Positions 1 through 14,200 of a stretch of DNA of 64,000 bases are shown here, piece by piece. This DNA comes from Lichenostomus cassidix (lineage: Eukaryota; Chordata; Aves; Passeriformes; Meliphagidae). Where the stretch lies: NCBI GenBank assembly GCA_008360975.2, contig CM039211.1:24546558-24610557 (forward strand), written 5' to 3'. Under the pieces are notes generated by a model. The model was not told the origin of the DNA. It was given only the letters and a program-made list of their open reading frames with translations, and did no database searches. A program made the translations under genes and the position numbers. Within the stretch, counting starts at the first letter, position 1; the number at the start of each line of letters is the position of its first letter.

Positions 1-3000
1 CTCAGAGTGCTGTTTTTAACCTTGTTTGAAATCTTGGTTTCTGTGGAGAACCAAGACAGCATAGGGGCTTCCAACCTGCAGCTGGGAGTCTTTCAGAATG
101 TTTTGTCTTCCTGCCTAGAAAACTACTGGAACTACGTTACAATATAAGGCTACAAAAACTACAAATATATATGCTAAGAAAACAGAGAATATAGAAAAGG
201 TATGTAAAAGAAAAAGCCAAAAAATCGCCAGTACCTGATATTTGGTTCATTATTTGGACCACTAAATATTATCATAATGCAAAGAAGAATATTACAAAAA
301 AAAAAAAAAAACCAAAACCCAAAGCCACCAAAACACAAACAGCCCCCCCAACCCCCCCAAACCAAACATAAGTTCATTTGGTTTTGAGCTTTCCTATGTA
401 AATCAGATATTTCAAGAGCTCAAAACTTCTTATTTGAAGCTTGGATGAATAAAGAAATAGTGAATACTGTACTTCAAGCTGGTAATTCCAGTATGAAAGA
501 AAGCCATAAGTAAATAGCAAATCTCAGTATGCTAGAATGTGCTATAGATTTTAATTTTAATTATTGCAAATGTCATCAGCTCTTTAGTTTGGCAAACAGC
601 AGAGAAAGACTAGGGACTATAAATAATGGATTTCTTGAGTATTTCAGCTGAAACAAAAAATTGAAACAAAAATATTGATTTGCGTCAACACAAAATATTT
701 AGTTGACACAAGACAAAATGTTTTGTTCAATTTCAGGAAATGTTTCATTTGACCAGACATAATTTTAATTTTTAAATTAGTGGACAAGATCACCTCTTTT
801 GAGATCTCAATCACTACAAAACAAAAGTAAAGAGGAAAAACTCACTTAAAAATAACATCACAGTTTCATTAAAACAACCTCAGTGTGCTAGAATGATTAC
901 TTGATGGACACACATAGGTGCCCTCGCCAATCCTGCCCCTGGATTGATATTAAACCTTACTCTTGCATGGGGCTGTCTGTTGCCTGGAGCTGTCCCTGGT
1001 GCCCCTCTGGCTGTCCTGCTCCCTGGATGGGGCAGTGGACTGGTCCTGGCTGCCACGTCCTGCCCACCACTCCAGAGGCAGATCCTGACACTTCTGGCAT
1101 CCACCAGCCCCTGGCATTGACATTTTCTAATTCTTCTCTTCCATACTTTTGTGTTTTGGAAAAACATATTTTTGATTTCCCCCTGAGTAGAGGGATTGCT
1201 ACTTCCTTTTGAAGCAGCTTGGGTGATTTATATCTGATAAGACAATAACAATAAAAATGTTATTTCTGGGCTCAGGCCTAGAAATGATGGAGCTCAGGGT
1301 TTTATTCTTAGTGCATGAGTGACTCAAAACACTCCAGTTTTCCACTTTGAAAATTGTAGATAAATCCCATCTAGATATTCACGCCACCCAATGAATTTTA
1401 TAGAGCTCTATGAAATAGTTGCAGAGGGCACAGAGCGACTTGACTAAAAACTGGAAAGAGGGATCAGCAATACCAGTGATCCAGGGGTACATTTTTACTG
1501 CAGAAAGGACAGAGTTTTGTGAAAAATCTCCTAAAAACTGTGTGAATTAGATCTTTTGTCTGAGAACTCTGTTAGTATCTTGATGACTCCCTTTTGCTGT
1601 GGATGTCTCTTCCCTTCCCTGCAAGCACTTCTTCAGTACATTCTTTTCAGTGACCATAGTAAAGCCATGAACAATTCCCTGCTGCTCCCTTGCCATACAC
1701 TGTTACCACCAGAGCCCTCAGTCCTGAGTCCATTACAGTGACATCCAGCTCACCACAAAGCCATCCTCATACTTGAGATTTTCTTTTTATTTAGCCCTTG
1801 AACTTACAGCGAGGGTCCAGTGGTGGGCACAGAAATACTGCGTGGGGCACTCGGCAACCCCAGGAGTACATCTCTGCTCCTCCCTAGTGGTGAAAATGGG
1901 AGGGTTACTCCTAAGCTACTTCAAGCAATGTGTGTTTTACGTAGACTTACCAGAACAATTGTATTTATCCTGGTGGTGAGACTGACAAAGCAGATATGAA
2001 AGACGAAGTCCATTAGGCTCATCTCTGGACAGATTTAAAATCTGGACCTTGATAGCACAATAAATTATATATTAAAAGAAAGGGGCTCATATTTGTGAGT
2101 TTCAAAAGCAGATTTTAATGCATTCCACAGAAAACCCAAGGGTGGAAGAAAAGGTGGTGCCTGTAGTGCACCACACCCAAAACCAAATGAAATCAGGAAT
2201 AAAAACTCTTTCCTTAGAAATTAGGTGAAAAACATTGTATCTAAGGGCAGTCTTCATTGGATATTATATGCTTTATGAAATCCTTTGGCAACTAATTTGT
2301 AGAAATGTCTAGATAGCCTTGTTGTGACCCAAAAGGGCACAGCTCTCTACAGCACATCCCTTAACAAAGAAGCTATTACCAATTAGATAATTACTACTTC
2401 TGTGGATGTTGTATTAATATTTACACTATTTGTTGATCTTTACTCCAAGTTTCTAACTGCAGGATATCTCTTCTTCAGAGTAGGTTTCTCTGTCATATTT
2501 TTTTTACTGTTTTGGTATATTTTTGGGCTACTGAGAAGCAGGTGGAAAGAGTATGACCTATCCAGATTGAGTAGCAAATAAAGGCAGATTTTTTTCAGCA
2601 TAACACCATTTGGACTACAGTTGTCAGTTTTGCCCAGTGGCCTGTAGTACAAAAATTTCACTAGTGAAAAGCCTGCAATAGTCAGAGAGATTTCTTTAAG
2701 TTTTCAAATAAGTCTATCTTTACTTGACAAAAATGAGAGACATTTATTCATAGTAATTCTACAATTGATCCTTGAGATAGGCAGGCACAGCCAGAGATCT
2801 AATGCTGGAGTATGATTCCACCTGACTTAATTTACTGAATTGGTATTGCCAATAGTGCATTACTTCTCTTTAGATAATATGTACTGAAAAGTAAGTTTGA
2901 TAAAAAGATTTTATATTATTATACTTCTGTGTGTAAACATTTTTTTTCATCTTGATTAGAGGAACAACATTTCCTTTTCTTTCCTGGTACCATCTAAGCA

Positions 3001-3948
3001 TATTGGGAAGAATTTATTAGGAGGGATTGAGAAAGATTTATTAACTGAATATTTTAGAGTCAAACAAAACTCAGGTTTTTTTAATTGAATTCCCTACACC
3101 CATATTCTAGTCACTCTTCTTTTTACCTCTGTTTGACTTCAGAAGCAAATGGATAGGACCTCAAACATTGCTAACACTGGATACCTGCAGGAAACTAGAG
3201 TATATTCATTTTAAAAAATAAACAAATAAAATCCAAACAACCTAGTCCCAAAAGAAGAATAATACAATAACATTAAAAAAATATGTTACATATATGTATA
3301 AGATATGATGAGAGATACACAGTCTGTTATAGATGATTAAACTGCCCCCACTAAAAAAAAAAGTTTTTATATCATACCACACATAGGAAATATTTTTGCA
3401 GATATTTCATGGCTGAGACCATGACATACAGCTGGGCCATCAACCTCTGTCAGCTGATGTGAGCACAGGCTCAGCTGATTGTCATTGCAACACCAGGTGA
3501 CCCCAGGGAAAGCCATGAGAGACCTGACAGTGAGTGAAATAACACTTGACAGCTCTGAAAATTGTGAGTTTTCTGCTCTTTTTATCATTCAGTTGTTAAA
3601 AGGACACAAGATTTTCCACTATAGCAAACTTAATCAGCCTTTGCAGAAAGCAACTGTAGTCAATGCTCTCTACTTTTTAAATATTGGCAGACACTGGAAG
3701 ATGAATTGCTAGCTAATTACATTGGTGAATAATACTAAGAAAACAAAAAGAGTAGTTGCCAAAGTCTTTTCATAGGACACATAGCCATACAGATGTTGAA
3801 GGCTCCTGAAGTTACAGACACCAGTTTCAGTAATGTTGTAATGCTCTAACATGTGACTCTTTCCATTTGCCTCCAAAGTCCTTAGTAAGAGGAATAATTC
3901 ACTACAGTATGCATTGAAAACAGGCAGAGCTGTTCCTCAGTTTCATTA
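1..3948. other. Unique AT-rich non-coding sequence
   Basis: No gene or recognisable transposon was seen here. It contains a poly(A) tract followed by a C/A-rich stretch near 295-365, a locally GC-rich patch at about 930-1120, and otherwise AT-rich sequence. The short open frames across the GC-rich patch occur on both strands and look like composition effects. It is probably intergenic or intronic. Confidence 0.6.
295..311. repeat. Poly(A) tract
   Basis: A run of about 17 A is followed by an A/C-rich stretch with two C runs (about 342-358). It could be the decayed tail of a retroposed sequence, but no body of such an element is recognisable on either side. Confidence 0.8.
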
Positions 3949-3997
3949 CATGATCATGGTAGGTCTCTTTCAACTTAAAATTATTCTGTTCTATAAA
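3949..3997 (+). mobile_element. CR1 LINE 3'-end fragment
   Basis: The stretch reads like the last 50 bases of a bird CR1 in sense orientation: a TGATCATGG-like start, then AGGTCTCTTTCAACTTA, then ATTCTGTTCTATAA. These match the CR1 3' terminus (AGGTCCCTTCCAACCC...ATTCTATGATTCTATG). It is strongly 5'-truncated, as most CR1 copies are, and diverged. No coding part remains. Confidence 0.65.
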
Positions 3998-6900
3998 TAT
4001 TTGCACAAATAGTGCAAGAATAGTGTAAATAGTGTAAGAATATGGTTGCCATTGTGTCTTCCAGAGGATACAATAAGCACCATGTCAGTGTTAGTTCGGA
4101 AGAACTCTTCTCATGTCCTCATACAGTTATTTTATTCTTCCCAACTTGACCACATGTACCTGAAAGTGATAATCACATAGTTTATCAGTCGCATGTTATC
4201 ATGGGTTTATTGTCACTCTAATAGACAATAAAGATGTTGTCAGTCCTGCTTGACTTTGTTGATAATTCTTGTTATTAACTCCTCCATTTTTATTGGCAAA
4301 TAGTCAATCCACAGGAGGTGGGAGTGTGTGGGTGTGGGGATTAGTGGTAAATAAAGACAGGGGCAGGCCTGAAAATTAGTTTATATTTCATAATCACTGA
4401 AAAAGCTCAGATTAAGATAATCAAGGCAATTACTGGACTGTGGGTAATTGGCTTCCACTAGAGCTTTACTTGACCTACAAAAAAATTTGAGATTGGATGC
4501 CAAATTTTAATGCTTTTGTTGCTGAATAAGCCACATGCCTCTTCACCAGAACTGCTATCTACATCTTGTCAATTTATTTTTGTTTTGTGTTCAACTGGTT
4601 GCCTGTTTTCCTTTTGTTTTTTTCTTTTTTTTTTACAATCTCTAATGTATGCATATGATTTACTATAACCACTAAAGCCCCCCACAGTTTCTGTCATTTA
4701 TGCTGTCTGCTGCTGGGTAGAGTGCATGTTCTTTCCATACAGACCATGTCATTTCATTCTCCTTTACCACAACAGGATGGATAAAAATCAGCAGTCTCTC
4801 TCATTTTACTTTAGGGCTTCTGGTGTATGCAACCTGCAGTGAAATGCTGCAGTGTTTGCCTGCAGGGCCAACCATCTTACAGTGTGATGTGCTCACATTC
4901 AAAAATGATGCCACAGCCTAGAGTTTTCACCATTCTCATATTTAAAAGGACACTAAAGCAAATCTCAAAGACAGAGACACTAAATGCTGTATCTACTGCA
5001 AGTGTGCAAACCTAGGTGTAAATCTAGACACATATTTCAAAACCACTAAATGCTGATCACTTTTCCTCTCAGATCACAGAACTAAAAAGATACTTCCTTG
5101 ACTAGTGTTATGTTGTGCTTTGTGCTTGGATGGTTCAGTTTCGGCTTGTCTCAGTTTTTATTATTACATTCCACCCAAGGGGCCAAGAGACTACTGAGAA
5201 TTTTTTTTTTTTTAAATGCATGCATCAGTTTTGCCATAAAACACCAGTGGTGAAGGTCTGACTCTAATGAAAGTGATGGCTGACTTCCAGCTGATTTCTG
5301 CATGGCCAGGTTTAGAGTGTTACTCAGCCTCAGAGGCTGGTCCCTGAACGAATCCGTGCACCTGCAAGAGGAAACAGCTTTGACATAGTATCTGCCACAG
5401 CAGTACTACCTTGCCAGTTTTGTCTCCTACCCTACAAAAACCAGGATAATGGCTAATTTAAATGCTCACTTACACAGACCCTAACTGACAGTGTGTGATG
5501 AAGACTGTGAGAAGTCCAGCAGGCAAAGAACAATCCTCCATTGCAGAAATGTCAGACTTAGAAGGGCTTCAACCAAGACTTGTCAACTGACAGGAAGAAG
5601 GAAACAAGATTATTATAGGCTATTGGTATGCGTGTCATAAGAAAGAAAAAAAAGCTCATGAAATATTTTAGGAGACTGTGGGGATATATAAAGCTTACTT
5701 TTCCATGTTTTAGGGGTACTAAGAGAATGTAAAAAGCATTTAGGGGAGTTTTGGAGGAAAGATTAAAGTTCAAGGAAGAAAAAGACAGGAATGGAACAAA
5801 GACCATCACTGGGATGACAGAAAAGGGAGGTAAAAAGAAGCTGAGCACTCAAGGTCTTCACTTAACCACCACAGGTCTTATTATCTTATTGACTTTTCTT
5901 TTGCACTGTTTTGTGTATGCATTTCCTGTATGTGTGTATGTACAGACATGACCAACTAGTGAACTTGGAACTGGAGTGGTTTGTTAGTAGGGCTGAGATG
6001 GTTATGGTGTAAATGGGGTTTTAGAGGCAAACTACCACAGAAACCAGGAACCTGGAGCCCAGGCAGTGGTGATCCCACAGGTCTGAGGGCCAGCTGCTGA
6101 AGACAGCCATGTGAACTTGTGACTATGCATATCCCTGAGATCCAGTGAATTTTGAGTCTTATTTGCTGGTAAGAACAAGTTCAGGTCATGGTTGCATGAG
6201 AACTGTTTATGTTTATATGGGTGCCTGCAAAGGCACAGATCCCCTGCCTGTGCTGATGTGTGACCACCTGGGCATTTGCACCAAGCTTTACCACTGGCTG
6301 GACTGGAGAATGGGGAGAGCAGTAGCATCATATCTAGATGACTGGGAAGAGAGCAATTTCTGTGCTGACATGTCACTGGAGACAAGAAAGGGCTGGGTCC
6401 AGAACTGCCCTTGGACTGTCCTAAAAGGATAACCCGGCAGGAGCTGGGAAGTCATCCCATGGGCTACACTGGTATGTATATTACCAAACACCACACAGTC
6501 TTCTGAGAAGTGTTTGATCATTAATCATCTAAGTATTTGAGATCTAGAACCTAGTAATGCTTGATGGATTTGGGTTTTTTCCTTTTTCACAACACATGTG
6601 ATGAATGAATATGGTGAATACCCCACTGAATAAAGTGTTTCTAAATACTTCTCTTCTGGTAGTAATCTTTCAGTGATAGGGGACCAACAGACTTAGGCCT
6701 GAAGAACACAAGTAGACACATAGCTACGCAAGTGTGGACCAGTTTAATAGCCTGGAAGAGAACTATACACTCATCCATGTTCATATTTAAATTACCATCT
6801 TCATCATGGAATATACAACAAGTCATCATAAGCTGAGTCCAGCATAACCAGTGTAATATTTTCACATTTTTTTGTCAGGAATAATAGTTCTTCCTGCATT

Positions 6901-8340
6901 TTTAAAGCTCTTCCCTTGGTTTCCTCTCTTCTATCCCATTAGGTCTTTTTCTCCTCTAGCAGCATGTTCTACATCTCATAATGGAAGAATCCTATAGGTT
7001 TTTGATTTTCAGTAGTGTGAAGAAAATGAGAAAAAAATTCTTGCCAGAGTGTCCTATCCCCATGCTTGGAGAAGGTTGCTTAGTTTCACAGATAAGAAAA
7101 TTAGAGAGTATAAGAAATGTATACTCATGCTGGAAATTCTGTACACATGAATCTGGATCATTGGGTGAGTAATCGAATGCCCATCTTTTCTTTCAAAAGC
7201 TAACTAACAAAACAGTAGCTCTCACAGTTGCTCACATTATGCTCTGTAAAGAGCTCAGAAACTTTGGGTTCATAAAGAGCTGAATACAGCCAATGAGACA
7301 ATAATCTCCTCTAAGTTCTGTCTTTCTGACTTCTCTTTCTACCCTCCCAGCTAGCTCCTGGTGCTAACTGCTGAGAAAAAAGGTGTCCCAGTTTCTTGCA
7401 TACATCCTCTATTATAAAAATACAGCATTTCCTTTTTTTGTGCCTTTTTGTCTTAGCCATGTGACACTAATTTAGGCCAAGACATTTACTTTTGTGAGAC
7501 ATTTCACATAGGCTTTACAGTTCTTACAAAATATTGCAAGTGTACAATCCATTCACTTTTTAATAGCATGAACTATTTTATTTTTCTAAAATTTTCCCAG
7601 GCCTACAATGCATTCAGGGCATCTTAAACTCTCACACATGCTAGCTGCACAGCCTGGCTACTTGAGAACATTCTAATCTTGACAACACATTCATTGCTTT
7701 AGGAACTCCATCCTGATTCCCTTTATTATTATATTCCCTATAATATCTGATGATGATTAAGATCTTTGAGCATTGTGACATGGCCTGTGTTGATTTTGCA
7801 ATTTCATATAGTCACCAAGAAGAGATGCAATGAGGGCACATCACAAAGACTTGTCACTTCCACTTCTTTTCACATCTTTCCTGATTTTATCATGTCCACA
7901 ATAAATATGTTGTAACAAATCAACTTTGCTTTTTGACTACTCTGTTTCATATTTGATAGAACAAATTTCATCTCTCCTGTGCTAATTGTTCTTTTTGAGC
8001 ATTCCTTTCAGATTTTTCTCAGGATCATAATTTACACATTACTATGAATTTGAATTTGTTTTGCTTCGGATTTCTATTTGTGTATGGAACGGGGACAATT
8101 TGGCTTAGTTTTGCCTTGACTCAACTTGTTGACATGCTCTTCCCTCTTTGTCCCAGCTTTTAATGGTTCCCATCCAGTCTTCTGCCACCCTCTATAATCC
8201 ATTCCCACCCCATACCTAATAGGATTTGTTCAGCACTTGTTCTAGAAAAGAGATCAAGGGACTTCCTTCCCTCACCTCTCTCTCCCCCCCATCCCTCCCT
8301 CTCTCCTATATTTCAGGAGGAAACAAATTTTCTATTCCAG

Positions 8341-8355
8341 AAAAAAAAAAAAAAA
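8341..8355. repeat. Poly(A) tract
   Basis: Fifteen A follow a pyrimidine-rich stretch (about 8268-8310, CTCTCTCCCCCC-like). It is a simple homopolymer with no retroposed body recognised. Confidence 0.8.
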
Positions 8356-9058
8356 GGAGGAACAACACAGAAGAGGGATATGGAGACGCTGAGAACAATG
8401 GGGAATGGAACATGCTCTGCAACAGAGTGATGTCTGGTTTCTTCAGAAGCAAGTAGATGAGCAAAGTAAACCAATATAAACAGCCATGAATTCATCAGTT
8501 TTTTACTTTAAAGGGAAATGTACGTAAGATGCATGTGTTTCTTTGTTTCTACTGTATTTACCAAAAATACACATGGAGAAAATTTTGAGAGAAGGTTTAT
8601 CCAAATAGAGTTTATTGGTAAAGGCAAAGCTGGGAAAGGACTGTCTCAATGCCGAAAAACTTTTCCTTGCCTTGTGCTTCTTCAGGATTTACCCTGATGT
8701 TGCCTGGGAGCTCCCAGAGCCAACCCTGATGAGCTGTGGAAAGGCAGCAAGGCTCTTGGAGCTGTGTCCTGACTGAAAAAGTACAGCATGCAGTTTCCCC
8801 TTCCCCTGGATTTCAAATCAGTGTCTCACATTGTCATGCTTAATTATGTCTCAGATAACACAATGGAAACTTTAATAGTACCATATATTTTCATTCTTTA
8901 CTGTACTTTGTCCATGGATGGTGCTGGGTTCATTGTCACTACATTGCACAGACAAAATGATCATGTCTTCCAGAGCCCAGCCTGGCAGGGAGCTTAATGA
9001 TTTTTACCAAAGTAATTTGTAGAAATTTGCCTGATTCATAAATAGTAAAACAACTGAA

Positions 9059-9078
9059 ATTTCAGGTTAACCTGAAAT
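9059..9078. repeat. Perfect 20-bp palindrome
   Basis: The bases ATTTCAGGTTAACCTGAAAT are identical to their reverse complement. The core AGGTTAACCT contains GTTAAC, an HNF1-like half site, and an inverted AGGT pair. Whether any protein binds here is unknown. Confidence 0.7.
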
Positions 9079-10694
9079 GTAGCAATAACACATACATTTA
9101 ATCAGATCTGTTCAAGATAATGCACAGATTGTAAAGGATTATTTGCCTGGATTTAAAATATATTAGCCTTTCTTTTAAACAAGTTATCCCATCTAAGTCT
9201 ATATAACTTCAGTGTCAACTGCCTTCTGGTTGTATGGAGCAAAACCTCAATGTTATTCATACATTAAGTAGTTGCTGGGATTGGAGATAAATTAACCCAA
9301 ATGGAGGAGACAAATTAACCCAAATTACATTCAGTCCATGTGCTGACCTATGCAATTTATTAAAGTCCAGAAATGTGTTATTTTGCCTATTTCTCTTACT
9401 GCTTTGTCCAAGTTAACAGCACTGTGTGAGAGCCTGAGCTGGAAAACTGCAACTGGCAGAAAAACAATTTGCACATCTCCCTTTTGGAAAAGGAATGTCT
9501 AAATCCCACACCTTTGCTCAATAAACTCTCCTTACAGGTAAAAATTTTTACAGAACTTTAAGTACTTGAAATGAAAATTTAAAAATACAGCATCCTCAGA
9601 ATAGTATTTATAGTTCAGTAAGAAACTTCCCTTACTTTATTTTGTGATTACTGGCAAGTCCAAAGCAATAAAAATACAATTTTTTTTGTATTTACCCTTG
9701 CCATTAATGACATGATGCCCGGAGATTTGTTTTAAAAAAAGAATTATCCGTAAGTTCTTCTCAGAAAACTGTGTATTTTAAATTTAATTTCTGAAAGCCC
9801 ACTTCTGACACAAAAATTATTTTCATGAGTCTGTCAAATATTACATGTCAGATAAAACTTAAGAAGAAAAAAGGGAGCATTGATTTTTAGTTCTACTTCA
9901 AACTAGGTGTCATTTCTTATAATAAAAGGACAATTTATATTTATTGGATTTAAGTTATGATATATTCATGTAAGGCTATTTTTGTTTTATACCTGAAATT
10001 ATATTGAAATCTTTGTAGACTGGCACAAAGTAACAATTTATCCTGACAGATATGATCTTATCAAGACTGTAAGGATCATACTTTTCATTGGAATGTTCTA
10101 CAACATAGATCTGTTATTGTAGGTTGCAGAGTCCATTTATTAACTGAAAGCTTTCCTGATGGGTAAGAAGACACGAGATTTTAGAAGAGCCAAAAAAAAA
10201 AAAAAAGAGAAAGAAATGTATTTTAGCAAAACTACAGTTTTAATACTGATTTTGGAACATTTAATTGCAAAGTAGCCAACATGAATATGTATCAGGGGTA
10301 TGCAAGTAAACAGTGTAACTCCAGCTTCAACAAATATAATCAATCTAACAAAATTTAAAAAGTTGATTTTGATCTTTCATGTGTGTTATATTTTGAGCAC
10401 AGATGTGATGTACATTCTAAAGATCCATTTTAAATGGATTCTTTTTAGGCATTTCCACCTCAAGAATAGTTATCCTAGGACAGATTTTAAAAACTATGTA
10501 AGTGAAGTAGTGCCTGAATTCAGTGATTTTCGCTGCTTTTTTTCCTGCTCCAGAATGAACAAATTCAGGAAAATGTGTGCCTTGAAAGTCTACCCCTGAT
10601 CTAATCAGAGTGGTACTCCTGGGAAGCTCTCACAGTCTGAGAACAAATGGTAACAATGTTTTGGCCTGGTGACCCCTTACTACTGGCGAGACAT

Positions 10695-11240
10695 AGCCCT
10701 GGAAAGAAGAGGTACCCAGAAGAACCGGCTGATGCTCAAGAAACACCTTCTCTGAACTCAAGAGGGATCTGTCTCAGCTGAAAATGAAGTAAATGTGACT
10801 GGAGTAAGTTCTGACTAGCTCAGATATAAAACCAGAGTGTACACAAGGCGTCATCAGGGCAGGTGAATCATGAGGAGTATGGAGACATTGATTGTGCTGG
10901 AATGGGTTCAGAAAAGCCAAGGCCTACCTGGAGTTGAATCTGGCAAGGGATGTCAAAGGCAACCGGGAAAATTTCTACAAAGAGCAGAAGAATGGCAGTA
11001 AAATGGGCACCACTGCCGAATGGGCAAGAATTATGGTGAGAAAAGACAAGGAAGAGACCAGTGTGCTCATTGCCTGTTTCACTTCATTCTTTGCCACTAA
11101 TACCAGTACCAGTAATATCAGTCTTCAGCAAACCCAGGTCCTGAGACTTCTGAGAAAGCCTGCATCAAGGAAGAGCTGCCCTTCGTAGGGGAGAACCAGG
11201 TTAGGGAGCACTTAAACAAACTGGATATGTGTGTGAACTT
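10695..11240 (+). mobile_element. CR1 LINE ORF2 fragment, degenerate
   Basis: This is an internal piece of a CR1 non-LTR retrotransposon in sense orientation, from the ORF2 region between the endonuclease and reverse transcriptase domains. The first part (about 10700-10770) matches the CR1 stretch reading roughly QKNRL. After a poorly conserved gap, 10870-11235 follows CR1 closely. The residual open frame at 10892-11188 contains RKAKAYLELNLARDVKGN, which fits the CR1 consensus (RKAKAHLELNLARDVKGN), and the DNA then continues to GTTAGGGAGCACTTAAACAAACTGG. Frameshifts and stops break the frame, and neither the 3' end nor the catalytic reverse transcriptase motifs are present. It is a dead fragment. 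Confidence 0.8.
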
Positions 11241-14200
11241 CCCACTCTTCACCCGTGCAGTATGGCCACTGCCTTCTTCAACCGCTAGAACTATGAAAAA
11301 CATTACTGCAACAGCCACAAAAGAAAAAGCAAAACTAAGTAATATAACCACTGCTAAATTCCTTATTGTAATATGCTACTGATGTCTTCTAAACCAAAGT
11401 TTAGCCTCTCCAGTTTTTCTGACATGTTCACCTTTTTCCACCTGCATAACACTTACACCCCATCACTTAAAAAAGAACCTGCCTGTGTTCAAATCATCAG
11501 TGGTGTTGACATGTTTTAGACTAGCTGTGCCATGCTCTGCTTTCAGAATCCAAAATCTACTTTGGAAACCTAATCAGCTCAGAGTCAATAAAATGTGTGT
11601 TAAAGCTGCAGCTTCTATTTTATTTGCTAGTGATTATTACCTTACTTGTGAGCAAAAGGGTGGTAATTTTATGGTTGTATTTGTATGCAAATGCCTATGA
11701 CTGAGGAAGAAATTTATTAATCTATGTTTAGATAAAACATGTCTAAGTTCCTGAAAGCATAGTAATTATAGCAGTGCTAGCAAAGTTATTCTTCCTTTAG
11801 GAGACTAAGTACTGTTGGATTTTCACATTTAGGTGTACTTACTAGTAAATAATCAAATTCTCCTTATGTAGAGTTGTTTGGCTGCTGGGAGAAATTAAGC
11901 ATTTTCTGCTGTTAAACCTCTGGACATGTCATTGGCAAAGTCTATCTGACAATCCCAAGAAAATCAATTCACCAGGCTGTACAATCTAAGCTTTTACAGC
12001 TACACAAAAATGATGTTAGTGATAGTGTCCTCCCTTGGATTGCCTATCATTTCCTGAGCTGCATGTTTACAACTTAAAGTAATGCTGGAATCACTTGGGC
12101 TACACCAGTTCATTAATGAAGAGGTCTGGTTTCCTGGAGCTTGCTTTCAAAATGTTTGATTTCTTTCCTCTCTCAGTTTCACGATCCCATTTCTCCTGGA
12201 TGGAAGGAGATGAGATTTTAGCATTTTATTTCAAGGTCAAAGCAGATTTCTGTGACACACAGTACAGTAGTGAGACCAACACATATCTATTGCATTTCCC
12301 AGGGGTAACAGGGCTGAGCTAAGACAACTTGCTACCAAAAATGCAGAGAAAAAAATCTGAGACTATGCCAGTATGCAGGTTACTCTTCAGTCCTGCATCT
12401 CCCCAAATCATAGGCAATACCTAAACTATGTCTAAACAAGATAATGCACACACAAGAGATCCTGAGGAGCAGTAGGAATACGCTTAGAAATTGCCCAGTG
12501 AATTTTTGACAAATCACTTCTGGAAAGGAATAACAGTTTTTTGACTTGTCAACTTGCAGCTAGTGAATATACCTATTATTGAGTGATGCAGAAAGCCTGC
12601 TGAGAAATCCTTAGCCACAGTACTACTTATTATACTGCTACTTCCTTAGCCACAGTAGTTGTCCTTTTCCCTGACACCGCAGTACAATTCATGCAACACT
12701 TTGCTCCCTTTATAAAAATGCCAACTTTTAGTATTAAACAACAACAAAAACAAAACCAGTGACTGTAAAACTCAATAGTACAGAGACACTTCTTTATATT
12801 ACAAATCTGGTGAACTATTTCCATGAAAGAATATTGAACCCATAATTAAATAATTAACCTGATGCTCAGGATACTCATGTTTGCTACTTTCTAACAAAAT
12901 ACACTCTGTCTGATATATGCTTTCTTATTTTTTTGCTGGTGAAGTCATAATACTTCTGTGACAATGGATGGTAATATAAAGGTCCTGTACTAGAGATCGT
13001 TAAGTGTTACATATGCAACAATGATGGGAGTTATATATCCCAGATATATGACTTTTATTTGGTCTGTATTACTGACCAATTAAAAGTACTAATCACTGTA
13101 GCACACACATTTGAATAAATTATTTTATACTTTGTCTAATAATTATCAGGAGGATGTCACAAACACAATTATACTATCTTTGGTTGTGCATCCACTAAAG
13201 GAAGCAAAGAGAAATATAAAAATATTATGATACCTTTGGAGGGTAGAATGAGTGAGCTAAGCTCTTTGCAACACAGAAAGACTCTCCAGTTTTCAAGCTC
13301 TACGGATTTTTCCTGTAAACCAGGGGATAATCAAGGGATAGAGAAAGACAGTTAGATAGCCACAGTGAAAAAAACATAGTAAAGGGTATAGGAATGCCCT
13401 AAAATTATGGCATATTACCCCAGTGTCTACTAAAATTTATTTTTAGCCAATTGAGAAATAATTTGGGATAGGACGATGCAGTAATCAAATCTTTCCCCCT
13501 CCATTCTTATAAAAAAGCATATAAACTCCTCCCATAATGCACTGACAGATAAGAAACATGCATCACTTAGTGTGTCTCTGTGACAAAAGAAATACATTTA
13601 CTATACTATATTTTGTTGATTCAAGGGCTTCATAAAGACCGCTTCACTCTGTGAAATTATGGTAATTATGTGGCTAGAAATAATATTTCTACAAGGTCAA
13701 AATATCTCAGATGAAAATTTAATTTGATAAACAGTAAAACTGAAAAAAATCTCTTTTTCTTCTCACTGTGCTTTTGCAGGGCAAGTTCTTGTTAGCAGAC
13801 TCATTTCCACATAACTGTGATTTTCTCCTTATGACAGACATTGCTCACTTGTGGACTTCCTTCCATCATCTCTCAGGCGCAGCCAGTTGCTCTTTGAACA
13901 TCAGCCGCCATCCCTTGTCTTCTCTGCCTGTTACAGATGCTAACACTTCTGCCTGCCTCCATCCAATTTCCTCCTCTGAGAAGTCTTAACGGAAGGACTG
14001 TTCAGTCTTGCAAAACACAGTGAATCTGACCTCCTCTTCCTGAAGTGAAAAAGAAAGAGAATAGACAAGAAAACAGAACCTGTTTGTCACAGGCTACTTA
14101 GCTACAGAGAAAACTGGTCTTGTGATCATACTTCCCTCAGAGCTGACTTTCCATGTCAGGCATCAAGGAGTGCCACAGAGCACTTGTGGTGATGCTTTTA

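Larger units (their letters stand above)
3998..10694. other. Unique AT-rich non-coding sequence
   Basis: No gene is supported and no classified repeat was recognised. Notable points are T-rich and A-rich runs (near 4617-4635 and 8341-8355), a GC-richer patch at about 8620-8790 and a perfect 20-bp palindrome at 9059-9078. The open frames are short and unlike any family I know. Confidence 0.55.

Noticed and set aside
10892..11188. 98-codon plus-strand frame as a host gene
   Set aside because: The peptide matches CR1 ORF2, so it belongs to a degenerate LINE fragment.
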